Of a DNA stretch of 64,000 nt, positions 45,350 through 53,447 are shown in pieces; positions within the stretch are counted from its first letter, which is position 1; the number at the start of each line of letters is the position of its first letter. Below the pieces are notes generated by a model. That model saw nothing but the letters and a program-made list of their open reading frames with translations, did no database searches and was not told where the DNA came from. The stretch comes from Mucilaginibacter segetis (GTDB taxonomy: Bacteria; Bacteroidota; Bacteroidia; Sphingobacteriales; Sphingobacteriaceae): NCBI RefSeq assembly GCF_016522075.1, contig NZ_JAEHFW010000001.1, forward strand, positions 930,001-994,000, read 5' to 3'. A program made the position numbers and the translations under genes.

Positions 45350-45757
45350 ATGGAAAATCTGCAACAGTATTTCTTAAGGCCAGGAGACCAGTTGGTGGAG
45401 GCCATTTTTGCGACCGGGCTGACCAAACATTTTGCGGTCTACGTGGGACGCTTGTCGGATGGGCAGGAATGGATCGCAGAGAACCATCACCACACTGGTG
45501 GGGTGCGGCTGGTCACGGTGCGGGATTATGCTACCGCGGGACGCAGCCTGGTGCGCATCGACCGTTTCATGGGAACTGAACAGGAACGGCAGCAGGTTAT
45601 CCTACGTGCATTGCGGTTGGCGGGGAAGTCCTATGACCTGGTGCAATATAACTGTGAACATTTCGCCACAGAGGTGACGACTGGACTGGCAGAAAGCAAA
45701 CAGGTGCGGAATGTGGTCGGCGGTTTGCTGCTGATTAGTTTATGGCGCAGCGAATAA
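45350..45757 (+). CDS. LRAT-family (NlpC/P60-like) protein, candidate CBASS effector
   Basis: 135 residues with the lecithin retinol acyltransferase pattern: His27 and Tyr31 in TKHFAVYVG and catalytic Cys102 in YNCEHFATE. Circularly permuted NlpC/P60 enzymes of this type act as acyltransferases, phospholipases or thiol peptidases. A C-terminal hydrophobic stretch (VVGGLLLISLW) could contact the membrane. It is the first gene of the CD-NTase operon, so it may be the effector; an alternative is a protease removing conjugates, analogous to Cap3. Confidence 0.75.
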   Translation: MENLQQYFLRPGDQLVEAIFATGLTKHFAVYVGRLSDGQEWIAENHHHTGGVRLVTVRDYATAGRSLVRIDRFMGTEQERQQVILRALRLAGKSYDLVQYNCEHFATEVTTGLAESKQVRNVVGGLLLISLWRSE

Positions 45758-45766
45758 TAAAAAAAT

Positions 45767-46522
45767 ATGGGATCAATCATCATTGCGCTGCTGAAGCAGG
45801 TGTTCTCCAAAGGCGTGAGCAAACTATGGGATAATAAGGATGTCGCCTGGCTATATATCCGGACGCTATTCTGGACCTACCGCACTAAGCAGATCCGCTT
45901 TTCACTAAGCTACCTTTTCCGGATCAAAATACCAGGGACAAACAGTTATCTACTGGTATTAAACCGCCGGATCGCCAACCAATTACAACCGGTCGGCGGG
46001 GTTTATAAGCGGTACGGCGACGATAAGCTATTTGAATCCTGGGGTTTTGTGCCCGATAGCCAAGCTAATGGGCTGGGCGTCGATCATACGAGTGACTGCG
46101 ATCTGCGGTTCCGGGTGAAAGGGAAATACACGGTGGATGTCGTGAAATGGTTTGAAGAGGCCAAGGAACGGGAAGTGAGCGGAGAGCGGGAATTTTGCGA
46201 GGAGCTGCTAGAAACGGGTATCCTAGACCGGGAGGTGTTTAAAAGTATTCGCTATAAACATATCCGGCGTCATTCGCGGCACTTGAAATGGAGCGAATTC
46301 CACCAGTGTTACGAGGTGCTGATCTATGATGTCTATGAACTGCTGCCGTCTGATAAGCAAAGGGAAGCGCTCGTTGCACTGGCTGCGCAGCCCTTGGATC
46401 TGGCTAAAGGCTTTGCAATAGCGGAATGCGAGCAGATAGAACAATGCCGCTTTCACAGGGACGGTACGCAGTTGGCGAAGATAGGACAACACACCAAATT
46501 GATCATTAATCAAAGTTTTTAG
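45767..46522 (+). CDS. SMODS-associated NUDIX-domain protein
   Basis: 251 residues. The pattern SLSYLFRIKIPGTNSYLLVL, NQLQPVGGVYKRYGD, CDLRFRVKGKYTVDVVKWFE and the Nudix-box-like GEREFCEELLETGIL (about 139-153) match the SMODS-associated NUDIX family found beside CD-NTases. The box is degenerate relative to GX5EX7REUXEEXGU, so it may bind rather than hydrolyse a nucleotide. It lies 9 bases after the LRAT gene and 2 bases before the CD-NTase gene. Possible roles are second-messenger sensor/effector or messenger turnover. Confidence 0.8.
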   Translation: MGSIIIALLKQVFSKGVSKLWDNKDVAWLYIRTLFWTYRTKQIRFSLSYLFRIKIPGTNSYLLVLNRRIANQLQPVGGVYKRYGDDKLFESWGFVPDSQANGLGVDHTSDCDLRFRVKGKYTVDVVKWFEEAKEREVSGEREFCEELLETGILDREVFKSIRYKHIRRHSRHLKWSEFHQCYEVLIYDVYELLPSDKQREALVALAAQPLDLAKGFAIAECEQIEQCRFHRDGTQLAKIGQHTKLIINQSF

Positions 46523-46524
46523 TT

Positions 46525-47709
46525 ATGGAAGATATATTTAAACATTATGAACTGCAGCGGGAGGAATTGCTGGCCCGCATCGCGCAGCATTTGCAGCTGG
46601 ATGAGACCCGTAAGGGAAGGATGGAATCTGCTTACCGCGCGATCTCTGAATTACTGGATCAGGACCAGGGCTTTTTCAAGGATCTGGATATTGATGTATA
46701 CCCGCAGGGCTCGGTACTGACAGGTACGACCGTACGCCCTTACAAAGGTTGCGAGTTTGACCTAGACATTGTCGTGCAGATCAATGCACTGTACAGCCGT
46801 TTTACGCCGGTGGAGATTTATAATGCGCTGTTGAAGAAACTGGAAGGTGACGACCGTTATAGTGACAAGCTGGAAAAAAAGAACCGCTGCGTACGCATCA
46901 ATTATGCCAACGATTTCCATATGGATATCCTGCCGGGCTGCATCGTATTTTACCAGGACAAGAATGTGATCCGCATCCCCGACCGTTTGCTGCGCGACTG
47001 GGCGGTCAGCAACCCAAGGGGCTTCGGCGAGTGGTTCCTGGCCCGTGCGGCGACGATACGCCGGGAATCGGTCCTGCAAGGTTATTATAACCGGATGAAG
47101 GTGGAATTGCGCGCCCAGATCGAAGAGCTGCCGAGGGACGACTTTTACAGCAAATCGCCACTGCAGCGCGCGGTGCAGCTGGTAAAGCGGTACCGGGATA
47201 TTTACTTTTCTGGGGCCAATTCAGAATATGCGACTTCCAGTATCGTACTAACGACGCTAATGGGTTTGAATTACCAGGGTGAGCCTTCGATTTACGAAAC
47301 GATAGACAATGCGCTCAACCGGATCAAACTGTCCTATAACGTGGCGCAGCAAAACCGCATCCGGTTTACTGTTACCAATCCCGTGAATGCTCAGGAACAT
47401 TTTACGGATAGCTGGACAACAGCACATTATGATCATTTCTACCGCTTTGTGGAAAAGTTCCACCGCGAATGGAATGCTCTGAAGGAAGGCTTTGACAAGA
47501 GCGGACAGCACTATATCGAACTGTTTGACGAGCGTGTTTATAAAGAGTCGCTGCAGGAGCAGATCAAGGTACTTTCCAAATTCTCTCAATCGCCGGTGAC
47601 GCGGGCGAACGGCCTGATCATCGGCGGCAAAGCGTTTACAGATGAGGCCGGACGCATCCGTCAGGACCAGGGCTATAAAAACACGGCACATCACAATTAT
47701 GGAGGATGA
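46525..47709 (+). CDS. CD-NTase (SMODS-type cyclic-oligonucleotide synthase)
   Basis: 394 residues. The polymerase-beta-like active site is G62-S63 (PQGSVLTGTTVRP), D79/D81 (EFDLDIVV) and D134 (FHMDILPG), all intact, followed by the helical SMODS C-terminal region. It makes a cyclic di- or oligonucleotide signal upon phage infection. The C terminus ends Gly-Gly, as expected of CD-NTases conjugated by an E2-type enzyme. The last 11 bases overlap the E2-like gene. Confidence 0.92.
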   Translation: MEDIFKHYELQREELLARIAQHLQLDETRKGRMESAYRAISELLDQDQGFFKDLDIDVYPQGSVLTGTTVRPYKGCEFDLDIVVQINALYSRFTPVEIYNALLKKLEGDDRYSDKLEKKNRCVRINYANDFHMDILPGCIVFYQDKNVIRIPDRLLRDWAVSNPRGFGEWFLARAATIRRESVLQGYYNRMKVELRAQIEELPRDDFYSKSPLQRAVQLVKRYRDIYFSGANSEYATSSIVLTTLMGLNYQGEPSIYETIDNALNRIKLSYNVAQQNRIRFTVTNPVNAQEHFTDSWTTAHYDHFYRFVEKFHREWNALKEGFDKSGQHYIELFDERVYKESLQEQIKVLSKFSQSPVTRANGLIIGGKAFTDEAGRIRQDQGYKNTAHHNYGG

Positions 47710-48109
47710 GGTGGTAATCGCCTGCCGGAAGAATTACCGGCTTTTCCTGTTTGTGCAGATGGAGCTGGCGCGGCAGCATTTTAGCTGGCTGAAGCTGTCG
47801 CTTAACGGGCGCATGATCAGCGGCTCCGGCGTACTGGAAGTTGGCGACCGGCGCTACCAGGTTGATCTGAATTATTCACCCTTTTTTCCGATTCGTTTTG
47901 ACCGGATATTGATCAAAGGGATCTCCTATCATCCAAAGATTCATGTTTACGGAGATCTGAGCTTATGCCTTTATCACCCGGTACAGGATATGCCGCTATT
48001 CCGGACAATTCCTTTAGTGGAAATGATTCCTTGGATTAGTGAATGGTGTGTACATTATCAGGAATGGCAAAAATATGGTGTTTGGTTAGGAAAAGAAATT
48101 TCCCATTAG
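47699..48109 (+). CDS. E2-like protein of a type II-short CBASS
   Basis: 136 residues from the ATG at 47699, which overlaps the CD-NTase stop codon. The fold pattern is E2-like: YQVDLNYSPFFPIRFDRILI, then KIHVYGDLSLCLYHP with catalytic Cys90. No E1 or JAB gene is present. In type II-short CBASS an E2 without an E1 primes its CD-NTase by C-terminal conjugation, and the Gly-Gly end of the neighbouring enzyme fits. The identification rests on motif and position. Confidence 0.72.
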   Translation: MEDEVVIACRKNYRLFLFVQMELARQHFSWLKLSLNGRMISGSGVLEVGDRRYQVDLNYSPFFPIRFDRILIKGISYHPKIHVYGDLSLCLYHPVQDMPLFRTIPLVEMIPWISEWCVHYQEWQKYGVWLGKEISH

Positions 48110-48163
48110 TACAGCATAATGATTTAAAATAATGAATAGCCGCAGGGATTTTGAGCTCATTAA

Positions 48164-48823
48164 TTAAAATACAAGTTGCAATTGAGACGTCTCAGTTGAT
48201 TTTTTATTCAGTTTTTGGGACATATATAACCATATACTATAATCAATGGCAGATCTTGATACTTGCAAAAAATCTGCAGCGTATTCCACAACTTGTTTAG
48301 TGTAATTATAACCCGTTGCGGGAATGTTAGCCATTTCCACAAACGAATAGATATGCCGGTCGACAGCCACAGTATCGAAATTTAACAGTTTAAGCGTATA
48401 ATCTATCGTTTTGGGACCGAAGCCTTTTATTTCCAGTAACTTTTCACGGTTTTTCTTTTCTCCTAAAAAAACCTTGAAATCTATGCAAGAGTCTACCTCA
48501 TACATAGCAGTAACCGTCAACAAATCGCGCATGCGTCGCAATTTTTCAGGATGTCTCCAGCGTATCAAGTTCTCCAGTCCGACCTGTGCAATCAATTGCT
48601 CAAAACTTTCTCTGGTGTAGTCATCTGGGTAATTGAATAGTAAGTGCTGAACTCTGGGCCTAACGATGTTCTGATAATTCAAACCAGCCTGCAGCACTAT
48701 ATCTGTAAAGAGTGCACCTATATGTTGATAACAGATTTGTCGGTCGATCTCAACTGTTTCAAAAGACTCCAATGTCTGTATGAAGTTCGCTAATTTTCTC
48801 GCTTCTAAAGCTATCATCATCAT
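48164..48823 (-). CDS. HhH-GPD DNA glycosylase-like protein (OGG-like)
   Basis: 219 residues with the helix-hairpin-helix and catalytic residues IKGFGPKTIDY (Lys138) and VAVDRHIYSF (Asp155), the pair used by OGG-type glycosylase/lyases. There is no iron-sulphur Cys cluster. It is the last gene of the QueC operon, 3 bases after QueC. Type IV CBASS also pairs an OGG-like protein with QueC, so the substrate may be a modified base or a nucleobase-protein adduct rather than damaged DNA. Three Met codons at the start leave the exact start open. Confidence 0.8.
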   Translation of the reverse strand: MMMIALEARKLANFIQTLESFETVEIDRQICYQHIGALFTDIVLQAGLNYQNIVRPRVQHLLFNYPDDYTRESFEQLIAQVGLENLIRWRHPEKLRRMRDLLTVTAMYEVDSCIDFKVFLGEKKNREKLLEIKGFGPKTIDYTLKLLNFDTVAVDRHIYSFVEMANIPATGYNYTKQVVEYAADFLQVSRSAIDYSIWLYMSQKLNKKSTETSQLQLVF

Positions 48824-48826
48824 AGG

Positions 48827-49456
48827 TTATTCTGATTCAATTTTTCGCATGGCTTCGAGACGGTCAACACAATTTGGGCAAGCACCACATGGTATTTTGG
48901 ATGAAGCCTGGCACGAAAATGTCGATCCGATCGCTGCACCTAATGAGACCCCAAGTTTAGCAACTTCGTATTTGGAATGATATCTAAAGGGCATATTGAT
49001 CTTTACTGAACCATACTCCTTCAACATCGTTTCCATTTTATTAAAAAACTCATTGGAACAATCAATTTCCTTTGCATGGTTACTGTTAATAAATGCCGAA
49101 TAGACATTAGTTAATCCCAAAGTTTGAGCAAACGTCGCCCCAATGGTCAGCAAAAGTACATTTCTGTAAGGAATATAAAGATCATCCGCTGTGATTTCGT
49201 CCTCCCATAAGTTAGCTTCCTTAATAAATCTTGAACGGGACCGAGCATAGACTGACTGAATATCAATGTATTCTATCTGTCCAACATACTTTTCGGGTAA
49301 GACCCTTTTTAACGTTTCAAATTCCGTTTCTGCACAATGCTGGCCGTAATTAATAAACAGTGGGATAAAACTGATGCCTTGTTGATCGAGCCAGTAAGCC
49401 ATAGTTGTAGAATCCAAACCACCAGAAGCTAATAAAACACCGCCTTTACTATTCAT
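48827..49456 (-). CDS. QueC-like 7-cyano-7-deazaguanine synthase-type enzyme
   Basis: 209 residues with the PP-loop SGGLDS at 11-16 and a C-terminal four-Cys zinc site (FSCQASSKIPCGACPNCVDR). QueC converts 7-carboxy-7-deazaguanine to preQ0 with ATP and ammonia. No queuosine-pathway genes (queD, queE, queF) are near, which points to a defence role as in Qat or type IV CBASS. Its start overlaps the PfkB-NDT gene by 8 bases. Confidence 0.88.
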   Translation of the reverse strand: MNSKGGVLLASGGLDSTTMAYWLDQQGISFIPLFINYGQHCAETEFETLKRVLPEKYVGQIEYIDIQSVYARSRSRFIKEANLWEDEITADDLYIPYRNVLLLTIGATFAQTLGLTNVYSAFINSNHAKEIDCSNEFFNKMETMLKEYGSVKINMPFRYHSKYEVAKLGVSLGAAIGSTFSCQASSKIPCGACPNCVDRLEAMRKIESE

Positions 49457-50774
49457 ATTTGATTAAAGAACTTTGGATAAAAACTTCTGCCATTATTTCG
49501 TCTAGGTCGTTCGATACTAATGTCGGCAATTCTGTTAACATGCAATTTGTTGCAATATTATAAGGATCGTAAACAATGGTAGGTATTCCTTTTGCAGCAG
49601 CCAATCCGATTTCTATCAGGGTTCCAGGATCATCGTATAAAAGTACCGCAATCAATAATTGGCATTCGTCGAGTAACTGCATATCTTTTTGAAACAATTG
49701 TTGTTTTCTGCTCTTATTGGCGTTCACCTCCATTTGCCCATGTTCGGCTACCGGGCGGCGTGGGCAGAAGTGATGATAAGTTAAGGCGTTACAGAGCCAT
49801 TCGATGGGTTCGCGTTTAACAAAATCAAAATCGGGAGCGGCAATATATATTTGAACCTTTGCCCGTTGCTCCCAGGGTAACGTCACCCCCCCCATTGCTT
49901 CCAGTTCATTCAAATTCGATTGCAGTAAGCGGTCGGCTTGTGTTTTAAAATCATCCGGATAGGTCGTTTGAGCATATTCTCCTGCCATCCATGACGCCAA
50001 AACCAAGGCTTGATGGAAGGAAAGAATGTCTTTTTTGGCAATATAAGTAATATCGAATACATCACCGACGCCGATAGAGTGAGCGATAGTCCTTGTTTGG
50101 GCGCCAATGTGAGCATTTTGCGATTCCTTGAAAGAGGTTGCACGAGTACCGCCTCTATTCTCTTTCAACACCATGCGCGCGCAAAACGGGCGAAACAATT
50201 CAGCAAAAGCCTCATAACTATCTTTAAAAAAAGTTTGGAATATAGTGGAAGAGGTTGACACAAAGACGGTATCTAACGGCCGATCAATTGTTGAGAAAAA
50301 TGCCAGATCATTTATGTTATTAGCTACATCAATATGCACTTTTCCCGATACCCGATTGATAAGTAACGTTTGGTCATAATTACCCGAAATAAAAAAATAA
50401 TCATCAAAAGATTGTTTTAGCATCTGTAAAATCGCGGATTCATCGTAAGTGACAGTAATGGCATCCCGCAACAGGAATTCATAGCCCTGATCACCGATCT
50501 CCTTCGCTTCTTCCACTAAAAACACATAAGGCGCCCCATCAACATCTCCCAATTTAAAGATATCGGAACAGCATATACTGTTCAAAAAATCGGTAATTTG
50601 ACCGTCCAAATAAGCAGGTGCAAAATAAGCAACCGAAAACGGTATATCCATAGCCCATAAAGCTCTCGCCGCGTGCATTATTCCACCTAACCGCATTTTA
50701 ATCGGGTTATTTTTTGTTTTTAATGTGACGTCAACAACAATGTCACCCACTAAGCATATTCTTGCCTTTGTCAT
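49449..50774 (-). CDS. PfkB-type kinase fused to nucleoside 2-deoxyribosyltransferase
   Basis: 441 residues. Residues 1-310 resemble PfkB sugar/nucleoside kinases (LVGDIVVDVTLKTKNNPIKM, RLGGIMHAARAL, and the anion-hole-like SIGVGDVFDITYI). The last 125 residues are a nucleoside 2-deoxyribosyltransferase-like domain (VQIYIAAPDFDF, YDDPGTLIEIGLAAAKGIPT with the catalytic-type Glu). It may phosphorylate a nucleoside and transfer or release a base. The kinase Asp lies in GVGD, the usual GAGD site. It starts on the last base of the small MGST-protein stop. Confidence 0.8.
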   Translation of the reverse strand: MTKARICLVGDIVVDVTLKTKNNPIKMRLGGIMHAARALWAMDIPFSVAYFAPAYLDGQITDFLNSICCSDIFKLGDVDGAPYVFLVEEAKEIGDQGYEFLLRDAITVTYDESAILQMLKQSFDDYFFISGNYDQTLLINRVSGKVHIDVANNINDLAFFSTIDRPLDTVFVSTSSTIFQTFFKDSYEAFAELFRPFCARMVLKENRGGTRATSFKESQNAHIGAQTRTIAHSIGVGDVFDITYIAKKDILSFHQALVLASWMAGEYAQTTYPDDFKTQADRLLQSNLNELEAMGGVTLPWEQRAKVQIYIAAPDFDFVKREPIEWLCNALTYHHFCPRRPVAEHGQMEVNANKSRKQQLFQKDMQLLDECQLLIAVLLYDDPGTLIEIGLAAAKGIPTIVYDPYNIATNCMLTELPTLVSNDLDEIMAEVFIQSSLIKYE

Positions 50775-51148
50775 CAGATCGGAATAATATCCACCGAAAC
50801 GTTTGGTGAGGGCTTTGCACGGGCGCTACTAACTACACCGCCATATGTGAATGCACTATCAAGGCACACTTTGATGTAATTAAAGCGCGTCGGAAGATAT
50901 CCTATTTCCTCACCTAATGTTGTCTCTACTGCCAACCGATGCCCATTAAAGGTTACCGTCACAGCAGTTCCAACAGGTGGAACATCTCCATAGTTAATAA
51001 AATAAAAACATCGTGCGACTTCTTCTAAGCCAGCCGAAAAGGCTGTTCCACATTTGTCGACACCACTTGCTCCTCCATTTGCCTCATCGGAGTTTGTTGG
51101 TTTGCGTTTGGAATAGTCTGTAAATGATCCTGAACCTGTACTTCCCAT
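50774..51148 (-). CDS. Small MGST-N-terminus protein, candidate QueC substrate
   Basis: 124 residues with no known domain. The N terminus is MGSTGSGSFTDYSKRKPTN, a glycine/serine-rich flexible arm. A folded part follows with DKCGTAFSAGLEEVARCFYF and PPVGTAVTVTFNGHRLAVET, then GYLPTRFNYIKVCL. Removal of Met would expose Gly2. Proteins with similar MG(S/T)-S starts accompany QueC-like enzymes in other defence operons, so this is the best candidate for N-terminal modification. It overlaps the next gene by one base. Confidence 0.65.
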   Translation of the reverse strand: MGSTGSGSFTDYSKRKPTNSDEANGGASGVDKCGTAFSAGLEEVARCFYFINYGDVPPVGTAVTVTFNGHRLAVETTLGEEIGYLPTRFNYIKVCLDSAFTYGGVVSSARAKPSPNVSVDIIPI

Positions 51149-51172
51149 AATCTATAATTATTGTGTAAGATA

Positions 51173-51640
51173 TTAGTTTTGTCTTTGGCAAATCGCTGCG
51201 ATATGCCTGGTAGTTAATAACCCCCGATTTCGCAAGCCAGAGTAAATTCTCGGTCTATTTGCAGCAGGCTTAAAAAAAAGTTCATGTTTAAAATAGGGAT
51301 AAGCCCGAGCATCCAGCGAACAAATCAATTGACAACCCGAGACACGTAAAAGGGCGACCAAATGCTGGTCATCAAAATCCGCATGTTGAAGTTGTGCACT
51401 TACCAACAACTCTTCGGCATCAACAAGTTGGTCATCAACATGGACCGCTCGATTGGCCTTTTTAAGCTCAATGAATATTTTCAAATATTTTTTTAGTTCA
51501 CCAATATATTTTGTTCCCCCAAAAACGATTTTGCCAGTTCCATTTAAAACCCATTCGTTAACAGGCTGAAACTGCCGATGATTTATAGTACCCGTGTCAA
51601 AAACAACAGCCAGGGTATTCGTATCTATAATAATACACAT
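51173..51640 (-). CDS. PIN-like nuclease domain protein
   Basis: 155 residues with the PIN pattern: IIIDTNTLAVVF at the N terminus (Asp6), a mid-protein acidic residue (YIGELKKY), and DFDDQHLVALLRVSGCQLIC followed by SLD. PIN domains are Mg-dependent RNases. It follows the ATPase gene by 2 bases, so it may be the toxic effector controlled by the ATPase. A DUF-like C-terminal part (RPRIYSGLRNRGLLTT) is unassigned. Confidence 0.72.
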   Translation of the reverse strand: MCIIIDTNTLAVVFDTGTINHRQFQPVNEWVLNGTGKIVFGGTKYIGELKKYLKIFIELKKANRAVHVDDQLVDAEELLVSAQLQHADFDDQHLVALLRVSGCQLICSLDARAYPYFKHELFFKPAANRPRIYSGLRNRGLLTTRHIAAICQRQN

Positions 51641-51642
51641 AG

Positions 51643-52935
51643 TTATACTTTTAACAGGTTAAGTTGTTCACTAATAAAAAAATCTCTGAACGAGGCAGGC
51701 TGAAATTCACTATATGTACCATCGGAATTAATATCAATTACATGTGTATGATTGCCACTGTTATCTCGTGTAAAGAAAACCACTTGCCCACTTCCGTATT
51801 GACGATCTTGTTTTGAGGCACGATGAAGCCTTAAGCGATACCTATCAATAATATAATCACTATGAGTTTCCAAAATAAATTTTTGATGGTCTGCCTGGTT
51901 GGATTTAAAAATAAATTCACCAACAGCAGCCTGCGCTCTTGGGTGCAAATGCGTTTCCGGTTGCTGGTAGATTAGCCATGTATAATCAGGGCGAGCAATG
52001 GCCTCAATAATAAGTGGCAGAATTTGTGAAACTCCGTATCCCACATTCAAAATATTTAACTTTATTTTATTAATTGAAACTTGTATCTCAAAAGCATCCT
52101 CGGATATGTTTTTTAAGTTTTTAATACTTATGCTTTCAAAAAGACCACTATCCGTCCCAAATCGATTTAAAATTTTTTTAACATCGGGACCTTCGATAAT
52201 ATCCCTCAATACAGATGCAGAGTGCTTTCCTTTCGGCGTAAAAATCAACGGCACCTGATTATATACCTTTTCCGGTTCAACAACAGATGGCGCAAACCAA
52301 GCTACGCGATTAAGCATATAAGGGATGGTGATTTCGTAACGCTTCGCAATTTCATGTGAAGAGCCTTTTGACTGCTCGAACATTACGACTGTTTGTAACT
52401 GCCTCAAAATAGACAAAGACGAACTTACATCCATAGTAAGCCTTTGGAAGGGACAATCTTTTAAACTATTATCAGTAATCCAATTTTTGAAGTCTTTATC
52501 ATCATCTGACCATTTTTGACCGGAATCTATCAGCCGGTAACGATATTTTAAAAAAAATCCTTCAAGGGTGATCTGAAGATTAATAACCTCGTCACGATAG
52601 CTTATTTCTTTTGGTACAGGATAGCCATCTTTTTCTATTAATTTGATCTTGATAGCAGAGACCAAATCGGAATCGTCTTGTTTAGGGCCAATAAAACCGA
52701 TTTCAAAATGTTCACGTTTGTCGCCGGAAGTAATAATTTCAGAAAAGCTCCCTAATACTGTTTCAGCCTCTCCGAAAATATTATACCTCCAAAACCCCTG
52801 GGAAGACATTATACCCAGTAATTTAAGTATAGATGATTTTCCAGTACTATTTTCACCAACGAAAAAGTTAACGTCCCTTAGCGGAACGAAGGTGGACTGA
52901 AAACCACGAAAATTATCGACGTAAAGTATCGGCAT
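51643..52935 (-). CDS. AAA/ABC-type ATPase (DUF3696/OLD-like)
   Basis: 430 residues with Walker A at 27-34 (GENSTGKS), an ABC-type signature region (VGYGVSQILPLIIEAI), Walker B (LIYQQPETHLHPRAQ) and a His switch (FILETHSDYII). It lacks the TOPRIM domain of OLD nucleases, so its partner PIN protein may supply nuclease activity. It is the first gene of the six-gene minus-strand operon and is more AT-rich than the CBASS genes, which suggests separate acquisition. Confidence 0.82.
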   Translation of the reverse strand: MPILYVDNFRGFQSTFVPLRDVNFFVGENSTGKSSILKLLGIMSSQGFWRYNIFGEAETVLGSFSEIITSGDKREHFEIGFIGPKQDDSDLVSAIKIKLIEKDGYPVPKEISYRDEVINLQITLEGFFLKYRYRLIDSGQKWSDDDKDFKNWITDNSLKDCPFQRLTMDVSSSLSILRQLQTVVMFEQSKGSSHEIAKRYEITIPYMLNRVAWFAPSVVEPEKVYNQVPLIFTPKGKHSASVLRDIIEGPDVKKILNRFGTDSGLFESISIKNLKNISEDAFEIQVSINKIKLNILNVGYGVSQILPLIIEAIARPDYTWLIYQQPETHLHPRAQAAVGEFIFKSNQADHQKFILETHSDYIIDRYRLRLHRASKQDRQYGSGQVVFFTRDNSGNHTHVIDINSDGTYSEFQPASFRDFFISEQLNLLKV

Positions 52936-53303
52936 TTGTGACGTTTGCTATTATGAGTAGTGTTCAGGAATTTTAATTGATACTTAAAGATATAATAACA
53001 ATTCTATTATTTTTTATTTTTTATTTATCTCTTGAGTTTATTGGTCAACTATTCTATATCCTAATAGGTTTTTTTTCTAATGTAATAAATTGATATTTAG
53101 AATGTAAGGGCAGATCCTGCTGCGTTACAGTTAAATCTTCAAATTGATAGCATCAACATTCCCTCCACTGCCAAACTGGTTTCAGTTATAACCTCATGTG
53201 GGGTTAAACATCTTTCTCTACTAGAGTATTTTCTACGTTGCAATGTTTTAGTCTTGCGAAATAAAGAATATATAAGCCGGCATAAATTTAATCAAAGAAT
53301 TCT
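52936..53303. other. AT-rich upstream region of the QueC operon
   Basis: No gene is seen. It must contain the promoter of the minus-strand operon; a partial -7 match TATCTTTA occurs on that strand. It separates the operon from a recombinase remnant. Confidence 0.4.
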
Positions 53304-53447
53304 ATGAAAACAGCCGTTTTATATCTTCGGGTAAGCACCGACGAGCAAGCCGCAAGGGAATATTCCTTGAGAAGTCAACACGAGGTTATAAATGCTTATT
53401 GTAATCTAAATAGTATTAGCATTTCAAAAGTATTCACGGAGGATTAG
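53304..53447 (+). pseudogene. N-terminal remnant of a large serine recombinase
   Basis: A 47-residue frame starting MKTAVLYLRVSTDEQAAREY and continuing SLRSQHEVINAYCNLNSI matches the start of serine recombinases, including the catalytic Ser in RVSTDEQA. It stops at a TAG at 53445-53447, whereas the family is about 500 residues. No further recombinase-like sequence follows, so the gene is truncated. Confidence 0.8.

Noticed and set aside
44288..52935. A classical single-operon type IV CBASS
   Set aside because: The CD-NTase is on the opposite strand in its own operon with an E2-like gene, so only a possible relation is stated.
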